A program made the translations under genes and the position numbers. The notes below the pieces were generated by a model. The model did not search any database. It saw only the letters and a list, made by a program, of their open reading frames with translations, and was not told the DNA's origin. 64,000 nt of DNA from Brevibacterium album DSM 18261 (GTDB lineage: Bacteria > Actinomycetota > Actinomycetes > Actinomycetales > Brevibacteriaceae): positions 729,213 to 793,212 of the forward strand of contig NZ_KE384526.1 of assembly GCF_000426445.1 (NCBI RefSeq), written 5' to 3'. This document shows positions 41,828-51,341 of the stretch, in pieces; within the stretch, counting starts at the first letter, position 1, and each line of letters opens with the position of its first letter.

Positions 41828-42970
41828 ATGAGGTTCTCCCACGAGAGGCTTGAGACGTTCCTGTCCCAGTTCCGCCGGCTCATCGAGTGCGAGTCGCCGT
41901 CCTCGGACCCGCGCGCGCTCGCGGCCAGCGCGGCCCTCGTCGCCGGGATCGGCGAGGAGCTCACCGGAGTGCGCCCCCGCGTCCGCACCGTCGAGGGCTT
42001 CCCGCACGTCCGCTTCGACCTCGGCACTGGGCCGCGCCGGATCCTGCTGCTCGGCCACCACGACACCGTCTGGCCCCGCGGCACGCTGGCCTCCATGCCG
42101 TTCTCCGCGGAGAACGGCATGGTCCGCGGACCCGGCGCCGACGACATGAAGGGCGGTATCCTCATCGCCCTCCACGCGATCGCCCTCCTCCGTGCGTTCG
42201 CGGGCGAGGACCTCCTCGACGGCGTGTCCGTCCTCATCACCGCCGACGAGGAGCTGGGCTCGCCCACCTCGCGGCCGCTCATCGAATCCCTCTCCGCCGG
42301 TGCCGAGGCGGTGCTCGTCTTCGAATCGGGCGGCGCGTCCGGAGAAGTCAAGATCGCTCGCAAGGGAGTGGCGATCTACGAGTTCGAGGCGGTCGGCCGA
42401 GCCGCACACGCAGGAGTGGAGCCGGAGAAGGGCGTCAACGCCACCGTCGAGCTCGCCCACCAGGTGCTGCGGATCGCGCAGCTGGGCGCCCCGGAGCTCG
42501 GCACGAGCGTCGTCCCGGCCGTCGTCCACTCGGGCACCACGACCAACACCGTGCCCGCGCGCGGCACACTCGCCGTCGACTCACGTGCGGAGAGCGTCGC
42601 GGAGCAGGAGCGCGTCGACGCCTCGCTGCGGGCGCTCACGGCGGTCGTTCCCGGTGCCCGGCTCGTCCTGCACGGCGGGATCAACCGCCCGCCGCTCGAG
42701 GACCTCAGCTCCCTGCCCCTGCTGGGGCGGGCGCAGCAGATCGCCGAGGCCCTGGACCACCCTCCCGTGCGTCCGCTCCGCGTGGGCGGGGGCTCCGATG
42801 CGAACTTCGCCGCCGGGGTGGGAGCACTCACGCTGGACGGCCTGGGCACGGTGGGCGGAGGCTCGCACGCCGATGACGAGCACGCCCTCATCGAGTGGAT
42901 CCCCCGCCGCGTGGAGCTCGTCGCAGGTCTGCTGGGCTCGCTGCTGGAGGACCCCCTGCCGCATCACTGA
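41828..42970 (+). CDS. M20-family metallopeptidase, glutamate carboxypeptidase-like
   Basis: A 380-residue two-zinc hydrolase. Metal/catalytic residues are in LLGHHDTVWPRG (His-x-Asp), GPGADDMKGG (bridging Asp), ADEELGSPTSR (Glu pair), FESGG (Glu) and GGGSHADDEHALIEW (last His). The sequence around VGRAAHAGVEPEKGVNATVELAHQVL is typical of CPG2-like carboxypeptidases. ATG 41828 follows GGAGACGGGC; a GTG one codon before is possible. It is not part of the TRAP operon and has its own promoter region. Confidence 0.9.
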   Translation: MRFSHERLETFLSQFRRLIECESPSSDPRALAASAALVAGIGEELTGVRPRVRTVEGFPHVRFDLGTGPRRILLLGHHDTVWPRGTLASMPFSAENGMVRGPGADDMKGGILIALHAIALLRAFAGEDLLDGVSVLITADEELGSPTSRPLIESLSAGAEAVLVFESGGASGEVKIARKGVAIYEFEAVGRAAHAGVEPEKGVNATVELAHQVLRIAQLGAPELGTSVVPAVVHSGTTTNTVPARGTLAVDSRAESVAEQERVDASLRALTAVVPGARLVLHGGINRPPLEDLSSLPLLGRAQQIAEALDHPPVRPLRVGGGSDANFAAGVGALTLDGLGTVGGGSHADDEHALIEWIPRRVELVAGLLGSLLEDPLPHH

Positions 42971-43013
42971 CCGAGGCCCTCCGCGCAGCCGACCCCTGCC
43001 AGGTGGCTCCGTC

Positions 43014-44189
43014 TCAGCTCGTGATCCAGGGATTGGAGAGGCCGATGAAGGCCGCCTCCACCACGAGGGCCGGTGCCATGTTCGTCGCCAGCCTCTCCCT
43101 CGCCTGCCGCAGCACGTCGATCTGCAGCAGCGTCGTCGTGGCATCGCCCTGGTCCGCGAGCCGCGCGATGCGGTCGCTCTCCTCGACGTTGATCCGCCCG
43201 GTGCCGGAGTCGAGCTGCACCGCGAGCACGTCCCGGTAGAGCGAGAGCAGCTCGATGAAGATCGAGTCGAGCTCATCGTTGCGAGCGCGCACGCTCCTGC
43301 GCTTCTGCTCCTCCTCCAGCCGCCTGATCTGAGCCCGCGCACTGGGCGGTATCCTGCCGTCGGACTCCACCCCGAGGGTGCGCAGCAGCGATTCCCGCTC
43401 CTCCGCGTTGCGGGCCTCGGTCCGCGCGGCCGCGCGCTCCTTCGCGACATCGACGATGCGCGCGGCGATCCTCACCGTCGAACCCACCGAGGTCAGATGG
43501 GAGGGGATGTCGAGCGTGAAAGCACGCTCCTTCCTGGCCTCCGGGTGCAGTGCGAGATGCCGGGCCCGGCCGATGTGGCTCTGCGAGGCGTGCGCGGCCC
43601 ACTGCGCGGTCTGCGGATCGACGCCGTCCCGCCGCGTCAGCAGCTCTGCGACCGCGTCCGCACCCGGCACCCGCAGGGAGACGCTGCGGCACCGCGAGCG
43701 GATGGTCGTGAGCACGTCCTGCGGGCTGGGCGCGCACAGGATCCACACCGTCGCCGGCGGCGGCTCCTCGATCGCCTTGAGCAGGACATTGGAGGTCCGC
43801 TCAGCCATGCGGTCGGCGTCCTCGATGATGACGACGCGCCACGGCGCGTTCACCGGCGACTGCTGCGCCCGGGAGACCAGCTCCCGCACCTCGTCGATCG
43901 TGATGACGGATTTCTGCGTGGTCAGCACCGTCATGGACTCGTGCGTGCCCCGCAGCGCCCGCTCCGTCTCCGGTGTGCGGCTGGCCCCATGGTCCGGGGT
44001 GAGGAGAGCTGCGGCGAAGGCCCGGGCCGCGTTCGAGCGCCCGGAGCCCGGCGGACCGGTGATGAGCCAGGCATGCGTCATCGAGCCGCTGCCCGGTGCC
44101 GCTGCCCGGGCCAGCTGCTCGATCGCCCGGTCCTGTCCCACGAGCTCATGCCAGACGCTCTCCGCGGGGAGCGCGGCGGTCACCGTCAT
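43014..44189 (-). CDS. holB: DNA polymerase III subunit delta'
   Basis: Part of the clamp loader that places the sliding clamp at replication forks. The 391-residue protein opens with HELVGQDRAIEQLARAA and GPPGSGRSNAARAFA. In the latter the Walker A lysine is replaced by Arg, as expected for a delta' subunit that does not hydrolyse ATP. VLLKAIEEPPPATVWILCAPSPQDVLTTIRSRCRSVSLRVP is the conserved sensor/SRC motif region. The C-terminal collar domain follows. It overlaps the tmk stop as ATGA, a common actinobacterial tmk-holB pair. Confidence 0.94.
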   Translation of the reverse strand: MTVTAALPAESVWHELVGQDRAIEQLARAAAPGSGSMTHAWLITGPPGSGRSNAARAFAAALLTPDHGASRTPETERALRGTHESMTVLTTQKSVITIDEVRELVSRAQQSPVNAPWRVVIIEDADRMAERTSNVLLKAIEEPPPATVWILCAPSPQDVLTTIRSRCRSVSLRVPGADAVAELLTRRDGVDPQTAQWAAHASQSHIGRARHLALHPEARKERAFTLDIPSHLTSVGSTVRIAARIVDVAKERAAARTEARNAEERESLLRTLGVESDGRIPPSARAQIRRLEEEQKRRSVRARNDELDSIFIELLSLYRDVLAVQLDSGTGRINVEESDRIARLADQGDATTTLLQIDVLRQARERLATNMAPALVVEAAFIGLSNPWITS

Positions 44190-46873
44190 GAGCGCCGCCC
44201 ATCCCGCTGCTCGCGCAGCCTCTCCCGCGCCTGACGCTCGATCTCGGCCTGTGCCCGCAGCCTGTCACGGCTCGAGGCCCTCGGCGCTCCGGTGCCGTCG
44301 CCGGAAGACCCGGAGGCCCCCGTGCCATCGCCCGCAGGGGCGGGCGCTCCAGCGCTCTCCCGGCCGGCGAGTCCGTCACGGGCGGCGCGCATGACCTCCT
44401 CCGGCAGTCCCACCGGCCGCTGCGCAGACGGCTGCGCGGCCGAGTCCGTCACGGCACGGATCACCCGTGTGGGGTCCTCGGACGGCGAGGGCTGAGGAAG
44501 ACCGTCCTGACCCGCGCTGCCGCCAGCCCTGTTCGCGGCCGCTCCCATCCCGTCCCCCGAGGCTCCGGAACGGCCGGCATGCACCCCGTCCAGCACCACT
44601 GTGCTGTCTTCGTAGTGGCCGGCGGCCGAGGCCTCGGAGCCTGCCGGGTACGCCGTGCGGTCCCCGGCCCCGGAAGCGTCCGGCGCCGCCTCAGCGCCGC
44701 TGGGCGCACCCGACCCTGCCGTGGCATCCGCGGACCCACGGCTCTCGAGTGCCGCGAGCACCGCGGTGAGGATGCTCTCCGCCACGGCCTCGACGCCGCC
44801 CGAAGCGTCGATCACCCGATAGCGCGCGGGGTCCTCCTGGGCGAACTCCCTGAACGCCGTGCGCACCGTCCGGCGGAACGCCTCACCCTCGCGATCCAGA
44901 TGGTTCTCGTCCGCCCTGCCCGAGATGCGCGCACCGGTCACGGCAGGGTCCGCGTCCAGCACGAGGGTGAGGTCGGGGACGAGCCCCTCCGTGGCCCACG
45001 CCGACAGTGCGGTGATGTCCTCGTCCCCCAGTGCGCGGCCGGCTGCCTGATACGCCCGCGAGGAATCGATGTAGCGGTCCGTGATGACGATGCCGCCCCG
45101 AGCCACTATCGGCCGCACGAGGGAGGCCACGTGCTGCGCCCTGTCCGCGGCGAAGACCAGCGCCTCCGCCCGGGGCACGACACCCTCGCCGTCCAGCAGC
45201 ACGGCCCGCAGCTGCCTGCCCGGACCGGTCCCGCCCGGCTCCCGCGTCGTCACGACCTCGGGCAGTCCGCGCTCGCGCAGCGCTTCCGCCAGGAGGTGGA
45301 TCTGAGTGCTCTTGCCCGTTCCGTCACCGCCCTCGAGCGCGATGAACATCCCACCGCCGGTGCCGCCGCCTGCTGCTCCCGCGGCGCCGGCGCCGGCCGC
45401 CGCTCCGGAGGCGGAGAGACTCGAGCCCGTCTTCCCGGGAACCGAGCTCAGCCGCGACAGCCCCGGAGCCGCTCCAGTCGGTGCCTGCCCCGGAGCGGAT
45501 GCGTCCGCGCTGGACCCAGCGGCAGCGTCCGCCGTCCTGCCCTGGTCTCCGGCCGCAGACGACTGCGCGGATCCGGATGGCTCGGCTCCGCGCACAGCGG
45601 GTACCCGGAAGGCGTGCACGACATCCACCCCGATCCCGTGAATGCCGTGCGGACCGAAGGAGAACAGCGCGACGATGCCCGCGACGAGCGCGATCGCGCC
45701 CACCACCTCATAGGCGAACTCCGTCGAGGACAGGCTCCAATGCGCGGCGTCGCTGAGCGGGATCTCCGCGCGCACGCCCGCAAGCGTGAGCAGGAGCCCC
45801 GCCGCCATGCCGATGCCTGCGCCCACGCGACGGGAGAAGGTGTAGTCCTGGGCCCGCACGCCGAGGCCCACGAGGAACGCGATCGCACCGGAGAGGACGG
45901 CCTTGCCGGAGAGCTCCGTGAGGGCCCCCGCCCCGATCGTGAGAACCCCTGAGGTGAGGAGGGCGAAGGCGGTCAGGCGGGGACGGGACATGCCCGGGGC
46001 GAAGGTGGGACCGGTCTCGAACCCCACGGCCCAGCCCAGCAGGACCGCGCAGACGATGAGCGACATCCCCGCCTGGCCGAAGCCCAGATCCGCGACCGCG
46101 GGCTGCGAGAGGATGCCCACCGCGCCGAGCACGAAGAAGAGTGCGTGGCAGGCCCATGCCGATGCCACAGGAGAGGCCTCGCGCACGGGCATGCGGTGGT
46201 TCACGGGGAAGACACCGGTGGTCGGGGCCTCCGAGGACGGCGCGGCGGACCGGCCCACGAGCAGCAGCACCGCTCCCAGCAGCACCGCGAGACAGCCGAG
46301 CACCGCCATCCACCGGAGGACGGTGTGCCCCGCACCGACTCCGCCGAGGATCTGGGCGGCATAGGTGACGACGAGGAGCAGGGCGACGGGCACACCGGCG
46401 CTGCGCCAGGGCTTGCGGTGCGAGGAGGGCAGCGCACCGAGCACACTGGTCACCGCGACGCCCGCCGCCGCCGCAGTGAGGATGCCCAGCCAGGCGGCGA
46501 GCACGAAGAAGAGGACGACGGAGAGCACCGCTGCGGTGAGCGCGGCGCCCGCCGCAAGGCGCAGGGCATGCTGCCGGCCGAGTCTGCGGGCCGGGACGAA
46601 CACGCCCACGACGCCGGCCGCGCACACGAGGGCGTAGGCGAGGACACCCGTGCGCAGGGCGAAATCCCCTCCCGCTGCGGCCTCCCGGACCGCGGTGAGC
46701 TGGCCCGGGTCCACGCGCGCGGTCAGCCCGAAGGCGCCGGCGAGGCTGAACGTCAGCCCCGCGAGCGCAAGCATCGCGAGCCAGGCACCCGATTCCACCA
46801 TCACCGGTCCGAGGGAGGCGGGCTCCGGTCGGCTCAGCGCGGGACTGGGGTGGGTGGATCCTTGTTCGCTCAC
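44186..46873 (-). CDS. tmk: Membrane-domain/thymidylate kinase fusion
   Basis: Converts dTMP to dTDP. The 895-residue protein has about 12 hydrophobic helices (residues 20-430), a Gly/Ala/Ser linker, then thymidylate kinase at about 509-710. In the kinase, ALEGGDGTGKST is the P-loop, TDRYIDSSRAYQ the DRx motif and GRADENHLDREGEAFRR the lid. A disordered tail with charged C-terminus (RDRLRAQAEIERQARERLREQ) completes it. Fusions of MFS-like membrane regions to tmk are known in streptomycetes and relatives, so this is not an assembly artefact. GTG 46873 is chosen after the lipoate ligase stop; no leader protein start is clearer. Confidence 0.92.
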   Translation of the reverse strand: MSEQGSTHPSPALSRPEPASLGPVMVESGAWLAMLALAGLTFSLAGAFGLTARVDPGQLTAVREAAAGGDFALRTGVLAYALVCAAGVVGVFVPARRLGRQHALRLAAGAALTAAVLSVVLFFVLAAWLGILTAAAAGVAVTSVLGALPSSHRKPWRSAGVPVALLLVVTYAAQILGGVGAGHTVLRWMAVLGCLAVLLGAVLLLVGRSAAPSSEAPTTGVFPVNHRMPVREASPVASAWACHALFFVLGAVGILSQPAVADLGFGQAGMSLIVCAVLLGWAVGFETGPTFAPGMSRPRLTAFALLTSGVLTIGAGALTELSGKAVLSGAIAFLVGLGVRAQDYTFSRRVGAGIGMAAGLLLTLAGVRAEIPLSDAAHWSLSSTEFAYEVVGAIALVAGIVALFSFGPHGIHGIGVDVVHAFRVPAVRGAEPSGSAQSSAAGDQGRTADAAAGSSADASAPGQAPTGAAPGLSRLSSVPGKTGSSLSASGAAAGAGAAGAAGGGTGGGMFIALEGGDGTGKSTQIHLLAEALRERGLPEVVTTREPGGTGPGRQLRAVLLDGEGVVPRAEALVFAADRAQHVASLVRPIVARGGIVITDRYIDSSRAYQAAGRALGDEDITALSAWATEGLVPDLTLVLDADPAVTGARISGRADENHLDREGEAFRRTVRTAFREFAQEDPARYRVIDASGGVEAVAESILTAVLAALESRGSADATAGSGAPSGAEAAPDASGAGDRTAYPAGSEASAAGHYEDSTVVLDGVHAGRSGASGDGMGAAANRAGGSAGQDGLPQPSPSEDPTRVIRAVTDSAAQPSAQRPVGLPEEVMRAARDGLAGRESAGAPAPAGDGTGASGSSGDGTGAPRASSRDRLRAQAEIERQARERLREQRDGRRS

Positions 46874-46886
46874 ACCCGCAAGCCTA

Positions 46887-47771
46887 CTAGGGGGCACTGA
46901 CGCGGGAACTGGGAACCGCATGCGAGCGGGAGCCTCCGCCGGCCTCGTCATCCACGGCATCCGCGGCGCGACCGGGACCTGCCCCGTCAACAGTGCCACC
47001 GGGAGCCGCGGCCTCGCCGGTGCCCGGCAGCCGATGCTTGGGCACGTATGCGGCGGCCGCCCGGGCATCGGCGGCGGTGAGCCCGCCCTCCGTCAGCTCG
47101 AACTCCCGCGAGTAGGACCGCAGCAGCGCGGCCTCGACGGCCTCGACCGAGATCCCGGGGTGCAGTTCGCTGATCGCGCCGCCGGTCTCCGGTTCCCAGT
47201 CCACACCCAGCGCGGCCTGAACCGCCGTGAGCACGCTGCGGACGGGTGCCGGGTCCTCGACGATCACGGAGGAGGAGAACAGCCACGCACCGCTCACCAC
47301 CCGCTGAGCCGTGCCGATCGCCTTGATCCGGCCGCCCACATTCACGCTGTGCTCGCCGGGGCAGTACTCCCCGGGGATCTCGCCCATCCGGGCATCGACC
47401 CCGATCGTCCGGAGCGCGGCGGCGTACATCTCGCCGAACCGCACGAATCGGTCCTGCGTCTCGGTGAGGAACTCGCCGGTGGGCTCGATGTGGTCGATGA
47501 CGAGGCTGCCGCCGTGGTAGGCCGCGATCCGCCCGCCCAAGGTGCGCAGCGCCGGGGTGAAGCCCTCCGCCCGGGCCGCCTCGACCGCCGCCGGAAACCC
47601 GTCGAGGAAGCGGTCGCGTGCGCCGAAGGCGGCCGTGGGAGCGGGTCGGTAGATGCGGAGGACGGCACCGCGCTCCCCGGACCTCACGGAGTCCAGCAGG
47701 GCCCGAGCGAGCGAGAGGTCGTGGAGTGCCTCACCGGGACCGTGGCGCAGCAGAGTGAGCGGGGGTTTCAC
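46887..47771 (-). CDS. Lipoate-protein ligase A-like (biotin/lipoate ligase family)
   Basis: A 294-residue member of the BPL/LplA family that attaches or transfers lipoyl or octanoyl groups. RTLGGRIAAYHGGSLVIDHI matches the family's R-GG loop, and VNVGGRIKAIGTAQRV holds the catalytic Lys. FGARDRFLDGF and the C-terminal tail (Gly/Ala-rich, disordered) vary. Substrate choice between lipoate and octanoyl transfer cannot be decided. The GTG start is at 47771; its stop is 14 bases from the tmk start. Confidence 0.85.
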   Translation of the reverse strand: MKPPLTLLRHGPGEALHDLSLARALLDSVRSGERGAVLRIYRPAPTAAFGARDRFLDGFPAAVEAARAEGFTPALRTLGGRIAAYHGGSLVIDHIEPTGEFLTETQDRFVRFGEMYAAALRTIGVDARMGEIPGEYCPGEHSVNVGGRIKAIGTAQRVVSGAWLFSSSVIVEDPAPVRSVLTAVQAALGVDWEPETGGAISELHPGISVEAVEAALLRSYSREFELTEGGLTAADARAAAAYVPKHRLPGTGEAAAPGGTVDGAGPGRAADAVDDEAGGGSRSHAVPSSRVSAP

Positions 47772-47844
47772 CGTCTCAGACTAGCCTCTGCCGAGGTGCA
47801 CCCCGACGCTCGCCTCCCCGGGTGCGCTCGCGTCTCAGTTCGTG

Positions 47845-47903
47845 CTCGTGTCTCACTGCGCTTCGGTGATCGGCGCGATCGGCGAAGCGCAGTGAGACAC
47901 GAG
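47845..47903 (-). terminator. 21-base perfect hairpin after topA
   Basis: Arms 47845-47865 (CTCGTGTCTCACTGCGCTTC plus G) and 47883-47903 are perfectly complementary, with a further inner stem GATCG/CGATC. It lies between the topA stop and the lipoate ligase start, the only gap in that leftward run, so it separates two transcription units. No U tract follows. Confidence 0.7.
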
Positions 47904-47945
47904 TGCGGAGCGAGACATGAGCGTCTGCTTCCGGTGCGAGCCCGC

Positions 47946-50900
47946 TCAGGGGGTCTCGGGGGCCGAGGACTTCTTCGCGGTGCTCGTCCTCTTCGCCGCC
48001 GTCGTCCGCGCCGTGGTGGACTTCGCGGCCGTCGACTTCGCCGCGGCACCCGTCTTGGAGGCCGTGCTCGACTTCGCAGTCCCGGACTTCGCCGCAGTCG
48101 TCTTCGTCGTGCCGGACTTCGAAGCGGCGGCCTTCGTCGTCGAGGACTTCGCGGCCGTCGACGTCTTCTTCGCCGTGCCCGTCTTCGCCGTCGTCTTCCG
48201 CGTGGTCGTCTTCTTCTTGGCCGGACCCTTCGCCCGCTTCTCCGCGAGCAGCTCGAACGCCCGCGTGGGCGAGATGCCCTCGACGGAGTCGTCCTTGCGG
48301 AGGGTGGCATTGGTCGTCCCGTCCGTCACGTACGGACCGAAGCGGCCGTCCTTGACGACCACGGGCTTCTGGGACTCCGGGTCCTCGCCCAGCTCCTTGA
48401 GCGGTGCCGCCGCCGTCTGCCCGCGGCGCTGCTTGGGCTTCGAGTAGATCTCCAGCGCCTCCTCGAGGGTGATCGAGAAGATCTGCTCCTCGCGCTCCAG
48501 CGACCGCGAGTCCGTGCCCTTCTTCAGGTACGGCCCGTAGCGGCCGTTCTGCGCCGTGATGGGGGTGCCCTCGGCGTCCTCGCCCACCGTGCGCGGCAGG
48601 GTCAGCAGCTGGAGCGCCTGCTCGAGCGTGACGGTCGTGGGCTCCATCGACTTGAACAGGGAGGCCGTGCGCGGCTTGGGCTTCTTCTGCCCGCGCTTGG
48701 GCTTCTCCTCCGGCTCCGGCAGCACCTCCGTCACGTACGGGCCGAACCGCCCGGACTTCGCCACGATGGTGTGCCCGGTCTCCGGATCCGTGCCCAGCTC
48801 GCGGTCGCCCGTGCCCTGCGTGGCGATGAGCTCGCGGGCCTTCGCCTCCGTGAGCTCATCGGGGGCGAGGTCGTCCGGGACGGAGACGCGGCCGGGCTCG
48901 TCCTCGGGAGAGCCCCCGGTCACCGAGGGCGCGACCTCCAGATAGGGGCCGTAGCGGCCCACCCGCAGGACGATGCCGTCCGCGATCGGCACGGTGTTGA
49001 TCTCGCGGGCGTCGATGTCGCCCAGATCGTCCACGATCGCCTTGAGGCCCAGCTTCGCCGCCGCTGTCGCATCGCCCGCCGCTGTCGCATCGCCCGCCGA
49101 GGCGGCAGCCGCCTCGCCGTCCCCGGCCGCCGCAGCCGCCGAGGCACCCGCGGTCCCGGGGCCCGAACCCTCGGCATCACCGGAGCCGGCCTCGGCGGCA
49201 TCGCCTGCTCCCCCTGCGCCGAAGTAGAAGTCATGCAGCCACTTCCGGCGGTCCTCGCGCCCACCGGCGATCTCGTCGAGGTCGCCTTCGAGTGCAGCCG
49301 TGAACTGGTAGTCGACGAGCCCGGAGAAGTGCTCCTCCAGCAGGCGGATCACGGAGAACGCGAGCCAGCTGGGGACGAGCGCGTTGCCGCGGCTGGTGAC
49401 GTAGCCGCGGTCCTGGATCGTCGAGATCGTCGCCGCGTACGTGGACGGGCGGCCGATCCCCAGCTCCTCGAGCCGCTTGACGAGGCTGGCCTCCGTGAAG
49501 CGCGGCGGGGGCGCGGTCGTGTGGCCGTCGGCCTCCACGCGCTCCACCGCGATCGCCTCGCCCTCCTCCACATTGGGCAGGCGGGACTCGCCCTCCTTGC
49601 CCTCCGCGTAGCGCTCGACGTCGCGGCCCTCCTCGTAGGCGGCGAGGAAGCCGCGGAAGGTGATGACGGTGCCCGAGGCGGTGAAGCCGGCCCGGGCAGG
49701 CGTCTTCTCCCAGCCGCCCGGGGCCAGCTCCCCGGTAGCGCCGCTGAGGTCCGCACCGATCTTCATGGTCGCGGTGCGGCCCTTGGCATCGGCCATCTGG
49801 CTGGCGACGGTGCGCTTCCAGATGAGTTCGTAGAGGCGGAACTCGTCGCCGGTGAGGCTGCCGGAGACCTGCGCGGGCGTGCGGAAGTGGTCACCGGCGG
49901 GCCGGATCGCCTCGTGCGCCTCCTGCGCGGCCTTCTGCTTGGAGCCGTACATGCGCGGGGAGTTCGGCACGAACTCGGGCCCGTAGAGCTCCCCGATCTG
50001 CCGCCGTGCGGCGGAGACCGCCTGGCCGGACAGCTGCGTGGAGTCCGTGCGCATATAGGTGATGTAGCCGTTCTCGTACAGCGACTGCGCCACGCGCATG
50101 GCCTGGCGGGCGGACATCCGCAGCTTGCGGCCGGCCTCCTGCTGCAGCGTCGAGGTGGTGAAGGGCGCGGCCGGCCTGCGCGTGTAGGGCTTGGTCTCGA
50201 GGGAGTCGACCGTGAGCGCGGTCTTCGCCGCACCGTTCAGCGCACTCGCCAGGGATTCCGCGTGCGCCTGGCCCAGCACAGAGACCTGCGCGGACTTCTT
50301 GAGCCGGCCGCGGTCGTCGAAATCGCGACCCGTCGCGACCCTGCTGCCGTCGACGGACTCCAGCCGCGCCTTGAAGGGGGCCGAACCCGCAGCGCTCGTG
50401 CCCTCTCCTGCGGCGAGTTCCACGTCGAGGTCCCAGTAGTCAGCGGAAACGAAGGCCATGCGCTCACGCTCGCGCTCGACCACGAGCCGGGTCGCCACGG
50501 ACTGCACGCGGCCGGCCGAGAGCCCGGCCCGGACCTTGCGCCACAGCACCGGGGAGACCTCGTAGCCGTAGAGGCGGTCGAGGACGCGGCGGGTCTCCTG
50601 CGCATCGACGAGGTCGTCATCGATCTCACGGGTGTTCTCCAGCGCACGCTCGATGGCCTCACGCGTGATCTCGTGGAACACCATGCGCTTGACCGGGACC
50701 TTGGGCTTGAGGACCTCGCGCAGGTGCCAGGCGATGGCCTCCCCTTCGCGGTCCTCATCGGTTGCGAGATAGAGCTCGTCGGCGTCCTTGAGGAGCTTCT
50801 TCAGCTCCGTGACCTTCTTCTTCTTGTCCGGGGCGACCACGTAGTAGGGGTCGAAGCCGTTGTCCACGTCCACGGCGAACTTGCCGTAGGGGCCCTTCTT

Positions 50901-51059
50901 CATGTCAGCCGGGAGCTCAGAGGGCTGAGGCAGATCGCGGATGTGCCCCACCGAGGCCTCCACGTCATAGCCGTCGCCCAGATAGCCCACGATGGTGCGG
51001 GCCTTGGTGGGCGACTCGACTATGACCAGTCGGCGCGGGGAGTTTCCGGAGGCTGCCAT
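47946..51059 (-). CDS. topA: DNA topoisomerase I
   Basis: Relaxes negative supercoils by single-strand passage. The 1,037-residue enzyme starts with the Toprim domain (RRLVIVESPTKARTI, DREGEAIAWHL) and has the active-site Tyr335 in ITYMRTDSTQ. GIGRPSTYAATISTIQDRGYV is a further core motif. Four C-terminal repeats of the RYGPYL / RFGPYVT type replace zinc fingers. The final 100 residues are a Lys/Ala/Thr/Ser tail like histone H1, as in mycobacterial TopA. A Gly/Ala insertion (about residues 610-660) precedes the first repeat. ATG 51059 follows AAAGGAA. Confidence 0.96.
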   Translation of the reverse strand: MAASGNSPRRLVIVESPTKARTIVGYLGDGYDVEASVGHIRDLPQPSELPADMKKGPYGKFAVDVDNGFDPYYVVAPDKKKKVTELKKLLKDADELYLATDEDREGEAIAWHLREVLKPKVPVKRMVFHEITREAIERALENTREIDDDLVDAQETRRVLDRLYGYEVSPVLWRKVRAGLSAGRVQSVATRLVVERERERMAFVSADYWDLDVELAAGEGTSAAGSAPFKARLESVDGSRVATGRDFDDRGRLKKSAQVSVLGQAHAESLASALNGAAKTALTVDSLETKPYTRRPAAPFTTSTLQQEAGRKLRMSARQAMRVAQSLYENGYITYMRTDSTQLSGQAVSAARRQIGELYGPEFVPNSPRMYGSKQKAAQEAHEAIRPAGDHFRTPAQVSGSLTGDEFRLYELIWKRTVASQMADAKGRTATMKIGADLSGATGELAPGGWEKTPARAGFTASGTVITFRGFLAAYEEGRDVERYAEGKEGESRLPNVEEGEAIAVERVEADGHTTAPPPRFTEASLVKRLEELGIGRPSTYAATISTIQDRGYVTSRGNALVPSWLAFSVIRLLEEHFSGLVDYQFTAALEGDLDEIAGGREDRRKWLHDFYFGAGGAGDAAEAGSGDAEGSGPGTAGASAAAAAGDGEAAAASAGDATAAGDATAAAKLGLKAIVDDLGDIDAREINTVPIADGIVLRVGRYGPYLEVAPSVTGGSPEDEPGRVSVPDDLAPDELTEAKARELIATQGTGDRELGTDPETGHTIVAKSGRFGPYVTEVLPEPEEKPKRGQKKPKPRTASLFKSMEPTTVTLEQALQLLTLPRTVGEDAEGTPITAQNGRYGPYLKKGTDSRSLEREEQIFSITLEEALEIYSKPKQRRGQTAAAPLKELGEDPESQKPVVVKDGRFGPYVTDGTTNATLRKDDSVEGISPTRAFELLAEKRAKGPAKKKTTTRKTTAKTGTAKKTSTAAKSSTTKAAASKSGTTKTTAAKSGTAKSSTASKTGAAAKSTAAKSTTARTTAAKRTSTAKKSSAPETP
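49060..49095. repeat. 18-base tandem repeat in topA insertion
   Basis: Two identical 18-base units (GCCGCTGTCGCATCGCCC) lie side by side in frame and encode GDATAA twice on the minus strand. They sit in the Ala/Gly/Asp-rich insertion that separates the TopA catalytic core from its C-terminal repeats, and may vary in copy number between strains. Confidence 0.8.
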
Positions 51060-51341
51060 GGATTCCTTTCCCTTCGGACGGGGACGTCCGCGGTCATGCT
51101 GACCCGACGCACTCCGATGACATGTGCCGGGAGCACGCTCGGACATCAGGACGGCCGGATGTGTGCAAACAGTAGCACCCGGCCCGGACGCGGATTCGCA
51201 CACCGGTGCCGCCTGCGTCCCGGCGCTGACCGGGAGCGAGGAGGCGGGAGCCGGAGGCACGCGGGCGCGGACCGCAGGACGGCGGGGACGGGGCGGGCGA
51301 TCCGAGGCCGGGGCAAGCGGGGACGGGCGAGAGCGTGCGGC

